From Nonomuraea antri (GTDB lineage: Bacteria; Actinomycetota; Actinomycetes; Streptosporangiales; Streptosporangiaceae): 64,000 nucleotides of DNA. Location: contig NZ_JABCPZ010000013.1 of the NCBI RefSeq assembly GCF_013283785.1, positions 1-64,000 of the forward strand, written 5' to 3'. The position numbers were made by a program, and so were the translations under genes. The notes beneath the pieces were generated by a model, which made no database searches, had not been told where the DNA came from, and saw nothing but the letters and a program-made list of their open reading frames with translations. Shown here in pieces: positions 1 through 6,849 of the stretch. How positions within the stretch are numbered: position 1 is the first letter of the stretch; each line of letters begins with the position of its first letter.

Positions 1-299
1 TCGATCACCGGCGACTCCACCTTGGCCAGCCCGCCCACCGCCACCACGCTGAGCACCAGGTTCTTGACCGGGCCCTCGATGAGCATCTTCATGATGATCG
101 CCACGACCCCCACCAGCGTGGCCGCGACCGCCACCACCACGACGACGGCCATCATCGCCCCGATGGACCGCGTCCGCAGCCGCCACATGGCCCAGACGCC
201 CAGCAGCGCCACCAGGAACCCCAGCCCGGCGGTGACCGCCACGATCATCCCGAGATCACCCATCGCCGCCTGCGGCGCCCCATCCGCGGCCGCGGTCAC
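1..299 (-). CDS. Sensor histidine kinase, N-terminal part (cut by window edge)
   Basis: Read leftwards from GTG at 299 the frame is open to the edge (about 99 codons). It encodes two hydrophobic segments (about residues 15-35 and 47-70) separated by a short Arg-rich loop, WRLRTRSIGAMM, which fits the membrane part of a sensor kinase. A GGGGG tract 6-8 bases upstream can act as ribosome binding site. It lies 60 bases downstream of an OmpR-type regulator on the same strand, the usual regulator-kinase order. The kinase core (HisKA, HATPase) is outside the window, so the assignment rests on the membrane segments and the neighbour. Confidence 0.6.
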   Translation of the reverse strand, partial: MTAAADGAPQAAMGDLGMIVAVTAGLGFLVALLGVWAMWRLRTRSIGAMMAVVVVVAVAATLVGVVAIIMKMLIEGPVKNLVLSVVAVGGLAKVESPVI

Positions 300-359
300 A
301 CCACACCCCCGGGCCCGCTCACGTCACGCCCCAAAGCACGCCGCACCCCGCAGGCCCGG

Positions 360-1058
360 TCACGCCGCGCTCTCCAGCGGTTCGTACCGGTAGCCGACCC
401 CCCAGACCGTGACGATCCTGCGCGGTTCCGTCGGGTCGCGCTCGATCTTCTCCCGCAGCCGCCGCACGTGCACCGTCACCGTGGACGAGTCGCCGAACGA
501 CCACCCCCACACCTGGTCGAGCAGCGCCGACCGGCTGAACGCCTGCCTCGGGTTGCGCATCAGGTAGGCCAGCAGGTCGAACTCCCTGGCCGTCAGCATC
601 ACCTCGGCCCCGCGCAGCCGCACCTCGTGCGCGCCCACGTCCACGAGCAGGTCGCCGTCGCGCAGCACGCCGGTGCCGCCTGTGACGGACGCGCCGCGCG
701 CCCGACGCAGCACGGACTGCACGCGCAGGGCCAGCTCGCGCGGGCTGAACGGCTTGGTCACGTAGTCGTCGGCGCCGGTCTCCAGGCCGACGACGCGGTC
801 GATCTCCTCGCCGAGCGCGGTCAGCATGATCACCGGCACCGGCCAGCGTTCCCGCAGCTTCCTGCACACCTGCAGCCCGTCGATCTTGGGCAGCATCAGG
901 TCGAGCACCATCAGGTCCGGCGGGCGGGCCAGCGCCCTGCGCAGCGCCTCCGCGCCGTCGCCGACGCACTCGACCTCGTGCCCGTCGCGCTCCAGATACC
1001 GCGCCACGACCTCGGCCACGGTCGGATCGTCGTCGACCACCAGGATGCGCGTGTTCAC
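360..1058 (-). CDS. OmpR-family response regulator
   Basis: 232-aa two-domain DNA-binding response regulator. The receiver domain (about 1-120) shows the acidic cluster D9-D11, phospho-acceptor D53 in LVVDDD/VLDLMLP context, T80 and K102 (TKPF). The C-terminal winged helix (about 135-228) has the OmpR/PhoB signature LTAREFDLLAYLMRN and ends GVGYRYEP. It starts at ATG 1058. It is followed on the same strand by the sensor kinase at 1-299, with which it should form a two-component system. The signal and target genes cannot be told from the sequence. Confidence 0.93.
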   Translation of the reverse strand: MNTRILVVDDDPTVAEVVARYLERDGHEVECVGDGAEALRRALARPPDLMVLDLMLPKIDGLQVCRKLRERWPVPVIMLTALGEEIDRVVGLETGADDYVTKPFSPRELALRVQSVLRRARGASVTGGTGVLRDGDLLVDVGAHEVRLRGAEVMLTAREFDLLAYLMRNPRQAFSRSALLDQVWGWSFGDSSTVTVHVRRLREKIERDPTEPRRIVTVWGVGYRYEPLESAA

Positions 1059-1172
1059 GACTTCACGGTACGGCGCGGCGCGCCGAATCCGTCAGACACG
1101 TCACCGGTTCGTAAGCCTCCTTCAGGCCCCCGTCCGGCCGGTAAAAACCTCGCAGCCCGCGCCCCGACGACG

Positions 1173-1178
1173 TACGGT
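1173..1178 (+). promoter_or_regulatory. Leaderless-type -10 box before the 57-aa gene
   Basis: TACGGT followed by exactly six bases and then the ATG at 1185; transcription would start at or next to the A of ATG. No Shine-Dalgarno sequence and no clear -35 hexamer. The same TANNNT-N6/7-start arrangement recurs many times in this window. Confidence 0.4.
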
Positions 1179-1184
1179 GGCCCC

Positions 1185-1358
1185 ATGGGTAAAGTCGTGA
1201 TGCTCGCCTTAGGCACCCTGCTCGGTGCGTTCGTGCTGTTCAACTTCCTGCTTCCGATGCTGGGAGTGCTGCTGAAGGTCGCCCTGATCATCGCGGTGAT
1301 CGGCGTGATCGTCTTCGTCGCGGTCAACGTGGTCGGCAAGTCCTCGCGATCCTCGTGA
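1185..1358 (+). CDS. Small two-helix membrane protein
   Basis: 57 aa, almost entirely hydrophobic: two predicted membrane helices (about 4-24 and 27-50) joined by a Pro-containing turn, ending GKSSRSS. I do not recognise a named family. The ATG at 1185 is chosen because it follows a -10-like box at leaderless distance and the hydrophobic stretch begins there. Its stop overlaps the next start (GTGA at 1355-1358), so it is translationally coupled to the 66-codon gene and sits at the head of the transcript leading to the YidC-family insertase. Both may be YidC clients or modulators (inference). Confidence 0.6.
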   Translation: MGKVVMLALGTLLGAFVLFNFLLPMLGVLLKVALIIAVIGVIVFVAVNVVGKSSRSS

Positions 1359-1555
1359 CCCTGTTCGTTCTCGATCCGTGGCTGGCCGGGGTCACCATGA
1401 TGGCGATCCTGCTGCTGGTCATGTGGGCGGCGGCGCTGCTGCCCGCCCTCGGCGGTGAGCCGTCCGGCTTTCCGCTGATCTACGCGCGCCGTACGGCGTT
1501 CCAGCGCCAGCGCGATCCTGACGCGTCCGGGCGTTCGCGTCCTCGCGCACCCTGA
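1355..1555 (+). CDS. Single-TM small protein ending in Arg-Ala-Pro; candidate arrest peptide upstream of YidC
   Basis: 66 aa starting at GTG 1355, overlapping the previous stop. One membrane helix (about 10-31) is followed by a polar, Arg-rich 35-residue tail ending SRPRAP and a stop codon. It resembles the small membrane proteins found beside yidC in actinomycetes (DUF6412-like, from memory). The helix-to-C-terminus distance is about one ribosomal exit tunnel, and the C-terminus matches the start of the RAPP/RAPG motif reported for actinobacterial arrest peptides upstream of protein-localization genes. The stop codon lies five bases before a hairpin that is mutually exclusive with a structure controlling the next start. 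It could be an ordinary membrane protein; the arrest role is inference. Confidence 0.65.
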   Translation: MTLFVLDPWLAGVTMMAILLLVMWAAALLPALGGEPSGFPLIYARRTAFQRQRDPDASGRSRPRAP

Positions 1556-1637
1556 CCTGCCCCGCTTCCTCCTCAGAAGCGGGGCTCAGACTCATGAGCC
1601 CTGAAATCTCACCCTGAATTCCGAAAGGGAAGGGCTC
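1556..1637 (+). promoter_or_regulatory. Alternative-hairpin leader of the YidC-family gene
   Basis: Three interlocking pairings are visible. Hairpin 1: CCCCGCTTC (1560-1568) with GAAGCGGGG (1576-1584), nine perfect pairs. Hairpin 2: GGGCTCA (1582-1588) with TGAGCCC (1595-1601), which shares 1582-1584 with hairpin 1. Hairpin 3: TGAGCCC (1595-1601) with a second GGGCTCA (1632-1638), which covers the end of the purine-rich ribosome binding site and the A of the start ATG. If hairpin 1 forms, 1595-1601 is free to block the start; if hairpin 1 is held open by a ribosome at the upstream stop, hairpin 2 can form and free it. There is no U-tract, so a plain terminator is less likely. Confidence 0.6.
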
Positions 1638-2288
1638 ATGATCGATTCTCTCGTCACGTTCGTCATCGGCATGTCCGGCGGCAGCGCCGCGCTCGGCATC
1701 GTGCTGTTCACCCTGGCGGTACGCCTGTTGCTGCTGCCGCTCAGCGTGCGCCAGGCCCGTACGTCCAGGCTCAGGGAGAAGCTCGCCCCGAAGCTGCTCG
1801 AACTGCGCAAGCGGTACGCGCGCAACCCCGAGCGCCTCACCAGGGAGATGAACGCGCTCTACGCCAAGGAGGGCACGTCACCGTTCGCCGGCATCGGCGC
1901 CGGGCTGGCGCAGTTGCCTTTCCTGTGGCTGATGTACCAGGTGGCGACGCACCCGACCGCCCTGGCGGGGCAGCAGTTGCTGGTGGCGCCGCTGGGAGAG
2001 CAGGCGGCGGGCGTGATCGCCCATTACGGTCTGATCAGCTTGCCAGTTTCGGTCTTTGCGGTCGTCATCGCGTTGCTCGTGGTCGTGGCCTGGTTGTCGG
2101 CCCGCAGGATGAAGGCCACGATGCCCGACGGACAGCCCGAAACGATGCGGAAACTTCTGCCGCTGATGCCGTTCGGCGCCGTGCTGGCCGCGGCCGTGCT
2201 GCCGCTGGCGGCCGCGCTCTACCTGCTGGTCTCCACGGCCTGGACGTTCGGCGAGCGGGTCGCGCTGTATCCGCGACCGGCCGCCTGA
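1638..2288 (+). CDS. YidC/Oxa1-family membrane protein insertase (short paralogue)
   Basis: 216 aa. Inserts or folds membrane proteins, alone or with SecYEG. Visible features: an N-terminal helix, then the basic cytoplasmic region RLLLLPLSVRQARTS...LREKLAPKLLELRKRYARNPERLTREMNALYAKEG typical of the YidC coiled hairpin, then GIGAGLAQLPFLWLMYQVA and two to three more helices. The conserved Arg within the first hydrophobic groove helix (AVRLLLLPLS) is present. It is shorter than the main YidC found beside rnpA/jag, lacks a long C-terminal tail, and so looks like a second paralogue. It starts at ATG 1638 behind GAAAGGGAAGGG, within a switch-like leader. Confidence 0.88.
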   Translation: MIDSLVTFVIGMSGGSAALGIVLFTLAVRLLLLPLSVRQARTSRLREKLAPKLLELRKRYARNPERLTREMNALYAKEGTSPFAGIGAGLAQLPFLWLMYQVATHPTALAGQQLLVAPLGEQAAGVIAHYGLISLPVSVFAVVIALLVVVAWLSARRMKATMPDGQPETMRKLLPLMPFGAVLAAAVLPLAAALYLLVSTAWTFGERVALYPRPAA

Positions 2289-2294
2289 ATTGAC

Positions 2295-2735
2295 CTAACC
2301 GGCCTCCCTGAGTGCGGCCACCTGCCCGTTCGCCGAGTTCACCGACCCGTTGGGCGCGGGCAGGATGGCCCACACGGTGGTCGTGTCACCGTCGTGCCGT
2401 ACCCCCCAGCTCTCCGCGACGTACTCGACGATGCCCAGCCCCCTGCCTCCGAGCGACGACAGGGTCGGGCGTCCCGCCCGCGGCTCGGTGGCCGCGCCCC
2501 CGTCGCTGACAGCGACCTCGATGTGGTCGTCGCTGCGTAGCCAGGCGACTCTCACCATGCCTGACGGCAGCGGATGCGCGTGCCGCAGCGCGTTGCTCAG
2601 CAACTCGCTCACCACCAGCACGGCATCGTCGATCGCGGCCGAAAAAACCCCGCTGTCCTGCAGATCAGTGCTCAGACGCTGGCGGGCAACGGCGACGCTG
2701 GACGGCGCGTACGGCAGTAGCACCACGCTTGACAC
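2295..2735 (-). CDS. RsbW/SpoIIAB-like ATP-binding protein (HATPase_c_2)
   Basis: About 146 aa. Has the GHKL ATP-binding elements of anti-sigma-factor kinases: N-box ELLSNALRHA, G1 region VSDGGA and G2 loop GGRGLGIVE. Such stand-alone ATPases in actinomycetes act as serine kinases or anti-sigma regulators, but the substrate is unknown. The frame begins at GTG 2741, where a GGGGAGG ribosome binding site would touch the start; GTG 2735 gives normal spacing and is preferred. Its upstream neighbour on the same strand is a large PAS-GAF-PAS histidine kinase, so the two may be read together from the 140-base gap. No sigma factor or STAS antagonist lies nearby. Confidence 0.85.
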   Translation of the reverse strand: MSSVVLLPYAPSSVAVARQRLSTDLQDSGVFSAAIDDAVLVVSELLSNALRHAHPLPSGMVRVAWLRSDDHIEVAVSDGGAATEPRAGRPTLSSLGGRGLGIVEYVAESWGVRHDGDTTTVWAILPAPNGSVNSANGQVAALREAG

Positions 2736-2877
2736 ACCCACCTCCCCGCTCCCTGTGCCCCCCGCGGGAACACTCCCCGGTACGACCGAAATGCCCCGTT
2801 ACTCGATCCCAGAAACCGCATCTCGATCACAGCTTGTACACATTGGACGATAGATCAGCGCAACCGTGACCACCTCG

Positions 2878-4755
2878 TTACCGCGTCGGTGTGTCGGATC
2901 CGATAGGGGATGCGCACCTCATCACGAGACGCAGCCGAGTGCCGCCACCTGGCCTTGGATGTGCGCTTACGTCGCCTCCCTGAGCTCTCGCCAGACTGCG
3001 GACGATATAGAGACCTAGTCCCACTCCACCAAACCGTCTCCGATCGCCGCTGTCCACCTGTACGAACCGCTCGAAAATCCGTTCACGATCCGTGGGAGCG
3101 ATCCCGACACCTTCGTCGTCGACGACCACGACCGCCGTATCTTCTTCGCGCCAGGCCTCGACCCGGATCAGCCCGCCCTGCGGCGAGTACTTGAACGCGT
3201 TCTCCAGCACCTGGCCGAGCACGATGTCGGTGGCCAGCGGATCGCCCAGCACCCGCGGCAGGTCGTCGGCCACGCGCACCTCGACCCGGTGCTTGTCCGA
3301 CAGCACGGGCAGCCCGAGCGTGGCCACGTCGATCCGCTCGGCCAGGTCGAACGACTCGATCCGCACCGCCAGCTCGTCCGCGCCGGCCCGGGCGCCGAGC
3401 AGCAGGTGGTCCATGAGCCCGCCCAGCGACCTGGACCGCTCGGCGATCGTGCGCACGGCCGAGCGCCGCTCGTCGTCGCTCAGCTTGTCCCAGCGCGAGT
3501 CGAGCGTGCTGGCGAACCCGCGCACGATGGTGATCGGCGTGCGCAGCTCGTGGCTGGTCGTGGCCAGGAACAGGTCCTTGGCCTCCTCCAGTTCCTTGGC
3601 CGCCGTCACGTCGCGGAAGTCGATGACGACCTCGCCGGTCTCCTCGATCCCGGCGCTCACCACGTCCAGCCAGCGGCCGGATTCGAGCTGGAAGGTGCGC
3701 TTCTCCCCCGGGCCTGGCAGCGGGAACGGCGGCGGCCCGCCGATCACGGCGGCGGCCGCGTACCCGGTCAGATCGACCGCGGCCGGGTTCCACCGCAGCA
3801 CGCGCCCGGCCTCGTCGAGCACCGCGATGCCGTCGGCGCTGGCGTCGAACACGGCCCGTTCGTGCGCCCGCTGCCGCACCGCCTCCTGGTAGGCCACCGC
3901 GTTGCCGGCCGCGATGCCCGCGTGTCCTGCCAGCAGTTCGAGCAGTTCCAGTTCCAGGTGGCCGGGCTTGCGCCGGGCGAACAGCGCGTACAGCGCGCCG
4001 TAGGGCCTGCCGCCAACCGCGGCCAGGCCGAGCGCGATCGTGTGCAGCCCGGTGAGCCTGGCCCACACCAGGTCGCCGAGCCCTTCCGACTCCAGCATGA
4101 CGGTCTTGCCGGTGCGTAAGAGTTTGTCGACCAGGCTCGTGCGCAGGTCTCTGGTGGTGCCTCTGAGCTGGTCGGGCAGCTGGTAGGTGCTGACCAACCG
4201 GAGCTTGTCGCCCTCGATCAGGACGAAGCCGCCGGCGTCCGCGCCGGTCAGCTCGGTCAGGCTGGCGGAGATGCGGTCGAGGACGGCGGGCAGCTCCAGC
4301 TCGGCGTTGATGTCGCCGACGACGTCGGTGAGCCTGCGCACGAGCCTGGCGCGGCGGGCCATGCGGCTCTTGGCCGCCTCCTCGGCCTGGGCCAGGTGGT
4401 GCACGCACACGTAGCCGGCCACCGAGTTGCCCAGGCGCAGCGCGCTGATGTCCACGCGCACGTCGAGCAGGACGCCGTCGCTGCGCAGTCGCTTGGTACG
4501 CAGGGACACGCTGTTCCCCGCGCCGCCGGTGCGCACGCGTTCGAGCACCGCGTTGTGCTCGGCGGTCAGCTCGCCGGGCACGATCGGCGCCCTGCGCCCC
4601 AGCATGTCGGCGGCCGGCCAGCCGAACAGCCGCTCGGCGGCGGCGTTCCAGACCAGCACGCTCTGGTCCCGGTCGAGCGCCACCACCGCGTTGGGCGAGC
4701 TGGCGAGCACCGCGCGGGCGATCTCATCGTCACTACCGGCCCATTCATCCCCCAC
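2878..4755 (-). CDS. PAS-GAF-PAS soluble histidine kinase
   Basis: 625 aa from GTG 4755; the frame extends further upstream but would run into the divergent ogt gene. Order: PAS (about 10-115, FGWPAADMLG), GAF (about 135-280), second PAS (about 290-390, RWNPAAVDLTGY), HisKA with H402 in TTSHELRTPI, and a HATPase domain with N-box ENAFKYSP, G1 DDEGVGIAP and G2 GVGLGLYIVRSLA. No membrane helix is seen, so it should be cytoplasmic and sense a soluble or bound signal. It has no adjacent response regulator, making it an orphan kinase. GGAGG sits only one base from GTG 4755, so the exact start is uncertain. Confidence 0.88.
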   Translation of the reverse strand: MGDEWAGSDDEIARAVLASSPNAVVALDRDQSVLVWNAAAERLFGWPAADMLGRRAPIVPGELTAEHNAVLERVRTGGAGNSVSLRTKRLRSDGVLLDVRVDISALRLGNSVAGYVCVHHLAQAEEAAKSRMARRARLVRRLTDVVGDINAELELPAVLDRISASLTELTGADAGGFVLIEGDKLRLVSTYQLPDQLRGTTRDLRTSLVDKLLRTGKTVMLESEGLGDLVWARLTGLHTIALGLAAVGGRPYGALYALFARRKPGHLELELLELLAGHAGIAAGNAVAYQEAVRQRAHERAVFDASADGIAVLDEAGRVLRWNPAAVDLTGYAAAAVIGGPPPFPLPGPGEKRTFQLESGRWLDVVSAGIEETGEVVIDFRDVTAAKELEEAKDLFLATTSHELRTPITIVRGFASTLDSRWDKLSDDERRSAVRTIAERSRSLGGLMDHLLLGARAGADELAVRIESFDLAERIDVATLGLPVLSDKHRVEVRVADDLPRVLGDPLATDIVLGQVLENAFKYSPQGGLIRVEAWREEDTAVVVVDDEGVGIAPTDRERIFERFVQVDSGDRRRFGGVGLGLYIVRSLARAQGGDVSAHPRPGGGTRLRLVMRCASPIGSDTPTR

Positions 4756-4849
4756 ACCTCCATAGTGCCCGTGGCGTGGTGCGTGCGAGGGGGGATCCGT
4801 CCGATACGCTGCGGTCACGACTTTTCCAGGCGGTGAAGAGGGTGAGGGT

Positions 4850-5422
4850 ATGTCGAGTGGCGATCTCGATGCCCTGCTGCGGGTGACCTCGAGCACCTAT
4901 CGGGGTGAGACGCCGCCCGACATCGCGTTCGGCACCTACGACGGGGCGCTCGGCCGCATGGTGCTCGCCGTGTCGGGCAGGGGCGTCGTGGCGTGCAGTT
5001 TCGAGCCGGAGAACACCGTGTTCGAGCTGATCACCAAGCAGGTGGGAACGTTCATCGGGCCCGACGCGCGGCGGCTCGACCCGGTGCGCAGGGAGCTCGA
5101 CGCGTACTTCTCCGGCCGCCTGCGCACCTTCGCCACGCCGGTCGACCTGTCGCTGGCCACCGCCTTCGCCCGTACGGTGCTGCAGAAGACGATGGCGGTG
5201 CCGTACGGCACGACCACGACGCTGGAGGAGATCGGCGAGCTCATCGGCAGGCCGCGCGCCCTGCGGGCGGTCGGCAACGCGCTGAGCGCCAACCCGGTGT
5301 GCGTGGTCGTGCCCTGCCACCGCGTCCTGCGCCAGGACGGCGGGCTCGGCGACTACCCCGGCGGGGTGGCCGCCAAGCAACACCTGCTCAACGTCGAGCA
5401 GCGCGCCTCCGCCAGCCGATAG
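4850..5422 (+). CDS. ogt: Methylated-DNA-protein-cysteine S-methyltransferase
   Basis: 190 aa. Removes methyl groups from O6-methylguanine by suicide transfer to a cysteine. The active-site motif VVPCHRV places the acceptor at C156; the family helix-turn-helix and arginine finger region (FARTVLQKTMAVPYGTTTTLEEIG) and ALRAVGNALSANP precede it. The ATG at 4850 has GAGGGTGAGGG before it. It is divergent from the PAS-GAF kinase with a 94-base gap. Its 3' end overlaps the convergent NCS1 transporter gene by 35 bases (5388-5422). Confidence 0.93.
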   Translation: MSSGDLDALLRVTSSTYRGETPPDIAFGTYDGALGRMVLAVSGRGVVACSFEPENTVFELITKQVGTFIGPDARRLDPVRRELDAYFSGRLRTFATPVDLSLATAFARTVLQKTMAVPYGTTTTLEEIGELIGRPRALRAVGNALSANPVCVVVPCHRVLRQDGGLGDYPGGVAAKQHLLNVEQRASASR

Positions 5423-6695
5423 CCAGCGTCACCAGCGCCGCCACCACGGCCGCGCCGAGCGCGCCGTTCATCCACGGCTGCCTGATCTGGTCACGCAGGG
5501 GAGCCCAGAGGTCGTCCCAGGCCTGGACGGTCGGGGTCGAGGTGGTCAGCCAGTACGCCACGAAGCCCAGCGCCCACGGCACCAGCATCGACCAGCGCGA
5601 CGGCGCGTTCTCCGCGGTGTTCCACCGCGACCGGCCGCCGAGCAGGAAGTAGTCGACGGCGAGCACCGCGAACATGGGCACGAACACCGCGCCGATCACG
5701 CCGAGGAACGCGCCGTAGGAGGTGATCTCCCGCAGCGCGATCCCGGTGGTCAGCACGCCGATGGCGATGGAGATGATCCGCCGGTCCACGCGCGGCATCA
5801 GGTTCTGCAGCGAGACCGTGGTGGAGTAGACGTTGGCGAAGGACTGGTCGGTCTCGCGCAGCACCAGGATGCCGAAGAACAACGCGCCCAGCGGCGCCGC
5901 CACGAACGGCTCGAACACCGCCATCGGGTCACCGCTGCCGGCCAGCGCCACCGCGTAGACGCCGAGCCCCAGGCAGGCCACCTGGGCCAGGGTGTACCCG
6001 CCGACGACGCCGGTGAAGGCCGCCCTGCTGGAACGCGAGTGCCTGGCGAAGTCGGCGGCCAGCGGCACCCACGAGACCGACAGCGCGATCACGTAGTCGA
6101 CGGCCGGCGCGAACGCCGTCCACGAGCCGCCCGTCTGCGGCGGGGCCTTGGTCAGGAAGTACACCGTGAACCAGATCATCGAGATGATGACGCCGATCGT
6201 GACGTAGCGGCGCAGCACCCGGACCGCGCCGAGCGGCCAGATCGCCAGCGCGGTGGTCAGCAGGCCGGCGGCGATCACCCACACCTCGTAGGGCACCGAG
6301 CCGAAGATCGCGCCGGCCGCCTTGGCGATCACCCAGAGCTCGAAGGCGCCCCAGCCGATCATCTGCACGATGTTCAGCACGGTCGGCACGTACGACACCC
6401 GCGCCCCGAACAGCCCGCGCAGCAGCGCCATCGCGGGCATGCCGGTCTGCGTGCCGGGAATGGCCGCCAGGCCGACCATGGCGGTGCCGATCAGGCTGCC
6501 CACGACGGTCGCGGTCAGCGCGGCGGCCAGGCTGAGCGGCGCGTCGCCCAGCGGGTTGAGCAGGAGCAGCGCGCCGGAGAAGCCCAGAAGGCTGACGCCG
6601 AGGTTGGCCCAGAGCGCGCCCTGGTCGAGCACGCCCAGTGTCTTGGGCGGGGCTCCTTCGAGTGTCAGCGGAACTTCGTCTGCGACATGCGTCAT
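5388..6695 (-). CDS. NCS1-family permease, probable hydroxymethylpyrimidine/thiamine-precursor transporter
   Basis: 435 aa, about 12 membrane helices, of the purine-cytosine permease (NCS1) type: SLLGFSGALLLLNPLGDAPLSL, GTQTGMPAMALLRGLFG and ETDQSFANVYSTTVSLQNL are recognisable. NCS1 proteins import nucleobases, hydantoins or vitamins. The gene sits directly behind a TPP riboswitch, so the likely cargo is the thiamine precursor HMP, as for CytX-type carriers (inference from the regulation). ATG 6695 lies six bases after GGGAG, which is also the last part of the riboswitch, implying translational control by TPP. Confidence 0.88.
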   Translation of the reverse strand: MTHVADEVPLTLEGAPPKTLGVLDQGALWANLGVSLLGFSGALLLLNPLGDAPLSLAAALTATVVGSLIGTAMVGLAAIPGTQTGMPAMALLRGLFGARVSYVPTVLNIVQMIGWGAFELWVIAKAAGAIFGSVPYEVWVIAAGLLTTALAIWPLGAVRVLRRYVTIGVIISMIWFTVYFLTKAPPQTGGSWTAFAPAVDYVIALSVSWVPLAADFARHSRSSRAAFTGVVGGYTLAQVACLGLGVYAVALAGSGDPMAVFEPFVAAPLGALFFGILVLRETDQSFANVYSTTVSLQNLMPRVDRRIISIAIGVLTTGIALREITSYGAFLGVIGAVFVPMFAVLAVDYFLLGGRSRWNTAENAPSRWSMLVPWALGFVAYWLTTSTPTVQAWDDLWAPLRDQIRQPWMNGALGAAVVAALVTLAIGWRRRAARR

Positions 6696-6699
6696 CGCA

Positions 6700-6796
6700 C
6701 ACTCCCTACGCCGGCATTATCCGGACAGGTTCAGGCGGTCGGCAGCGCTTGTGGGGTCTGCCCTCTCAGCCCGGCCATGCCCGAGCTCCCGCGACT
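6700..6796 (-). promoter_or_regulatory. TPP riboswitch
   Basis: On the minus strand the conserved thi-box blocks occur in order: GGGAGCTCGGGCATG (around 6795-6781), GGGCTGAGAGGG (around 6771-6760, CTGAGA at 6769-6764), CTGAACCTG (6734-6726) and GGATAATGCCGGCGTAGGGA (6722-6703). These are the P2/P3 and P4/P5 signatures of TPP-binding aptamers. The final GGGAG is also the ribosome binding site of the NCS1 permease at 6695, so ligand binding would be expected to hide it. Confidence 0.93.
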
Positions 6797-6849
6797 ATGT
6801 AATTTGCGCCCTCATCATGCCCTATGTCGTGCGATGCCGACCACAGGGG

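Noticed and set aside
3083-4408. 441-codon minus-strand frame within the PAS-GAF kinase
   Set aside because: It overlaps the kinase frame on the same strand and has Arg/Gly/Ala-rich composition; the kinase motifs are unambiguous.
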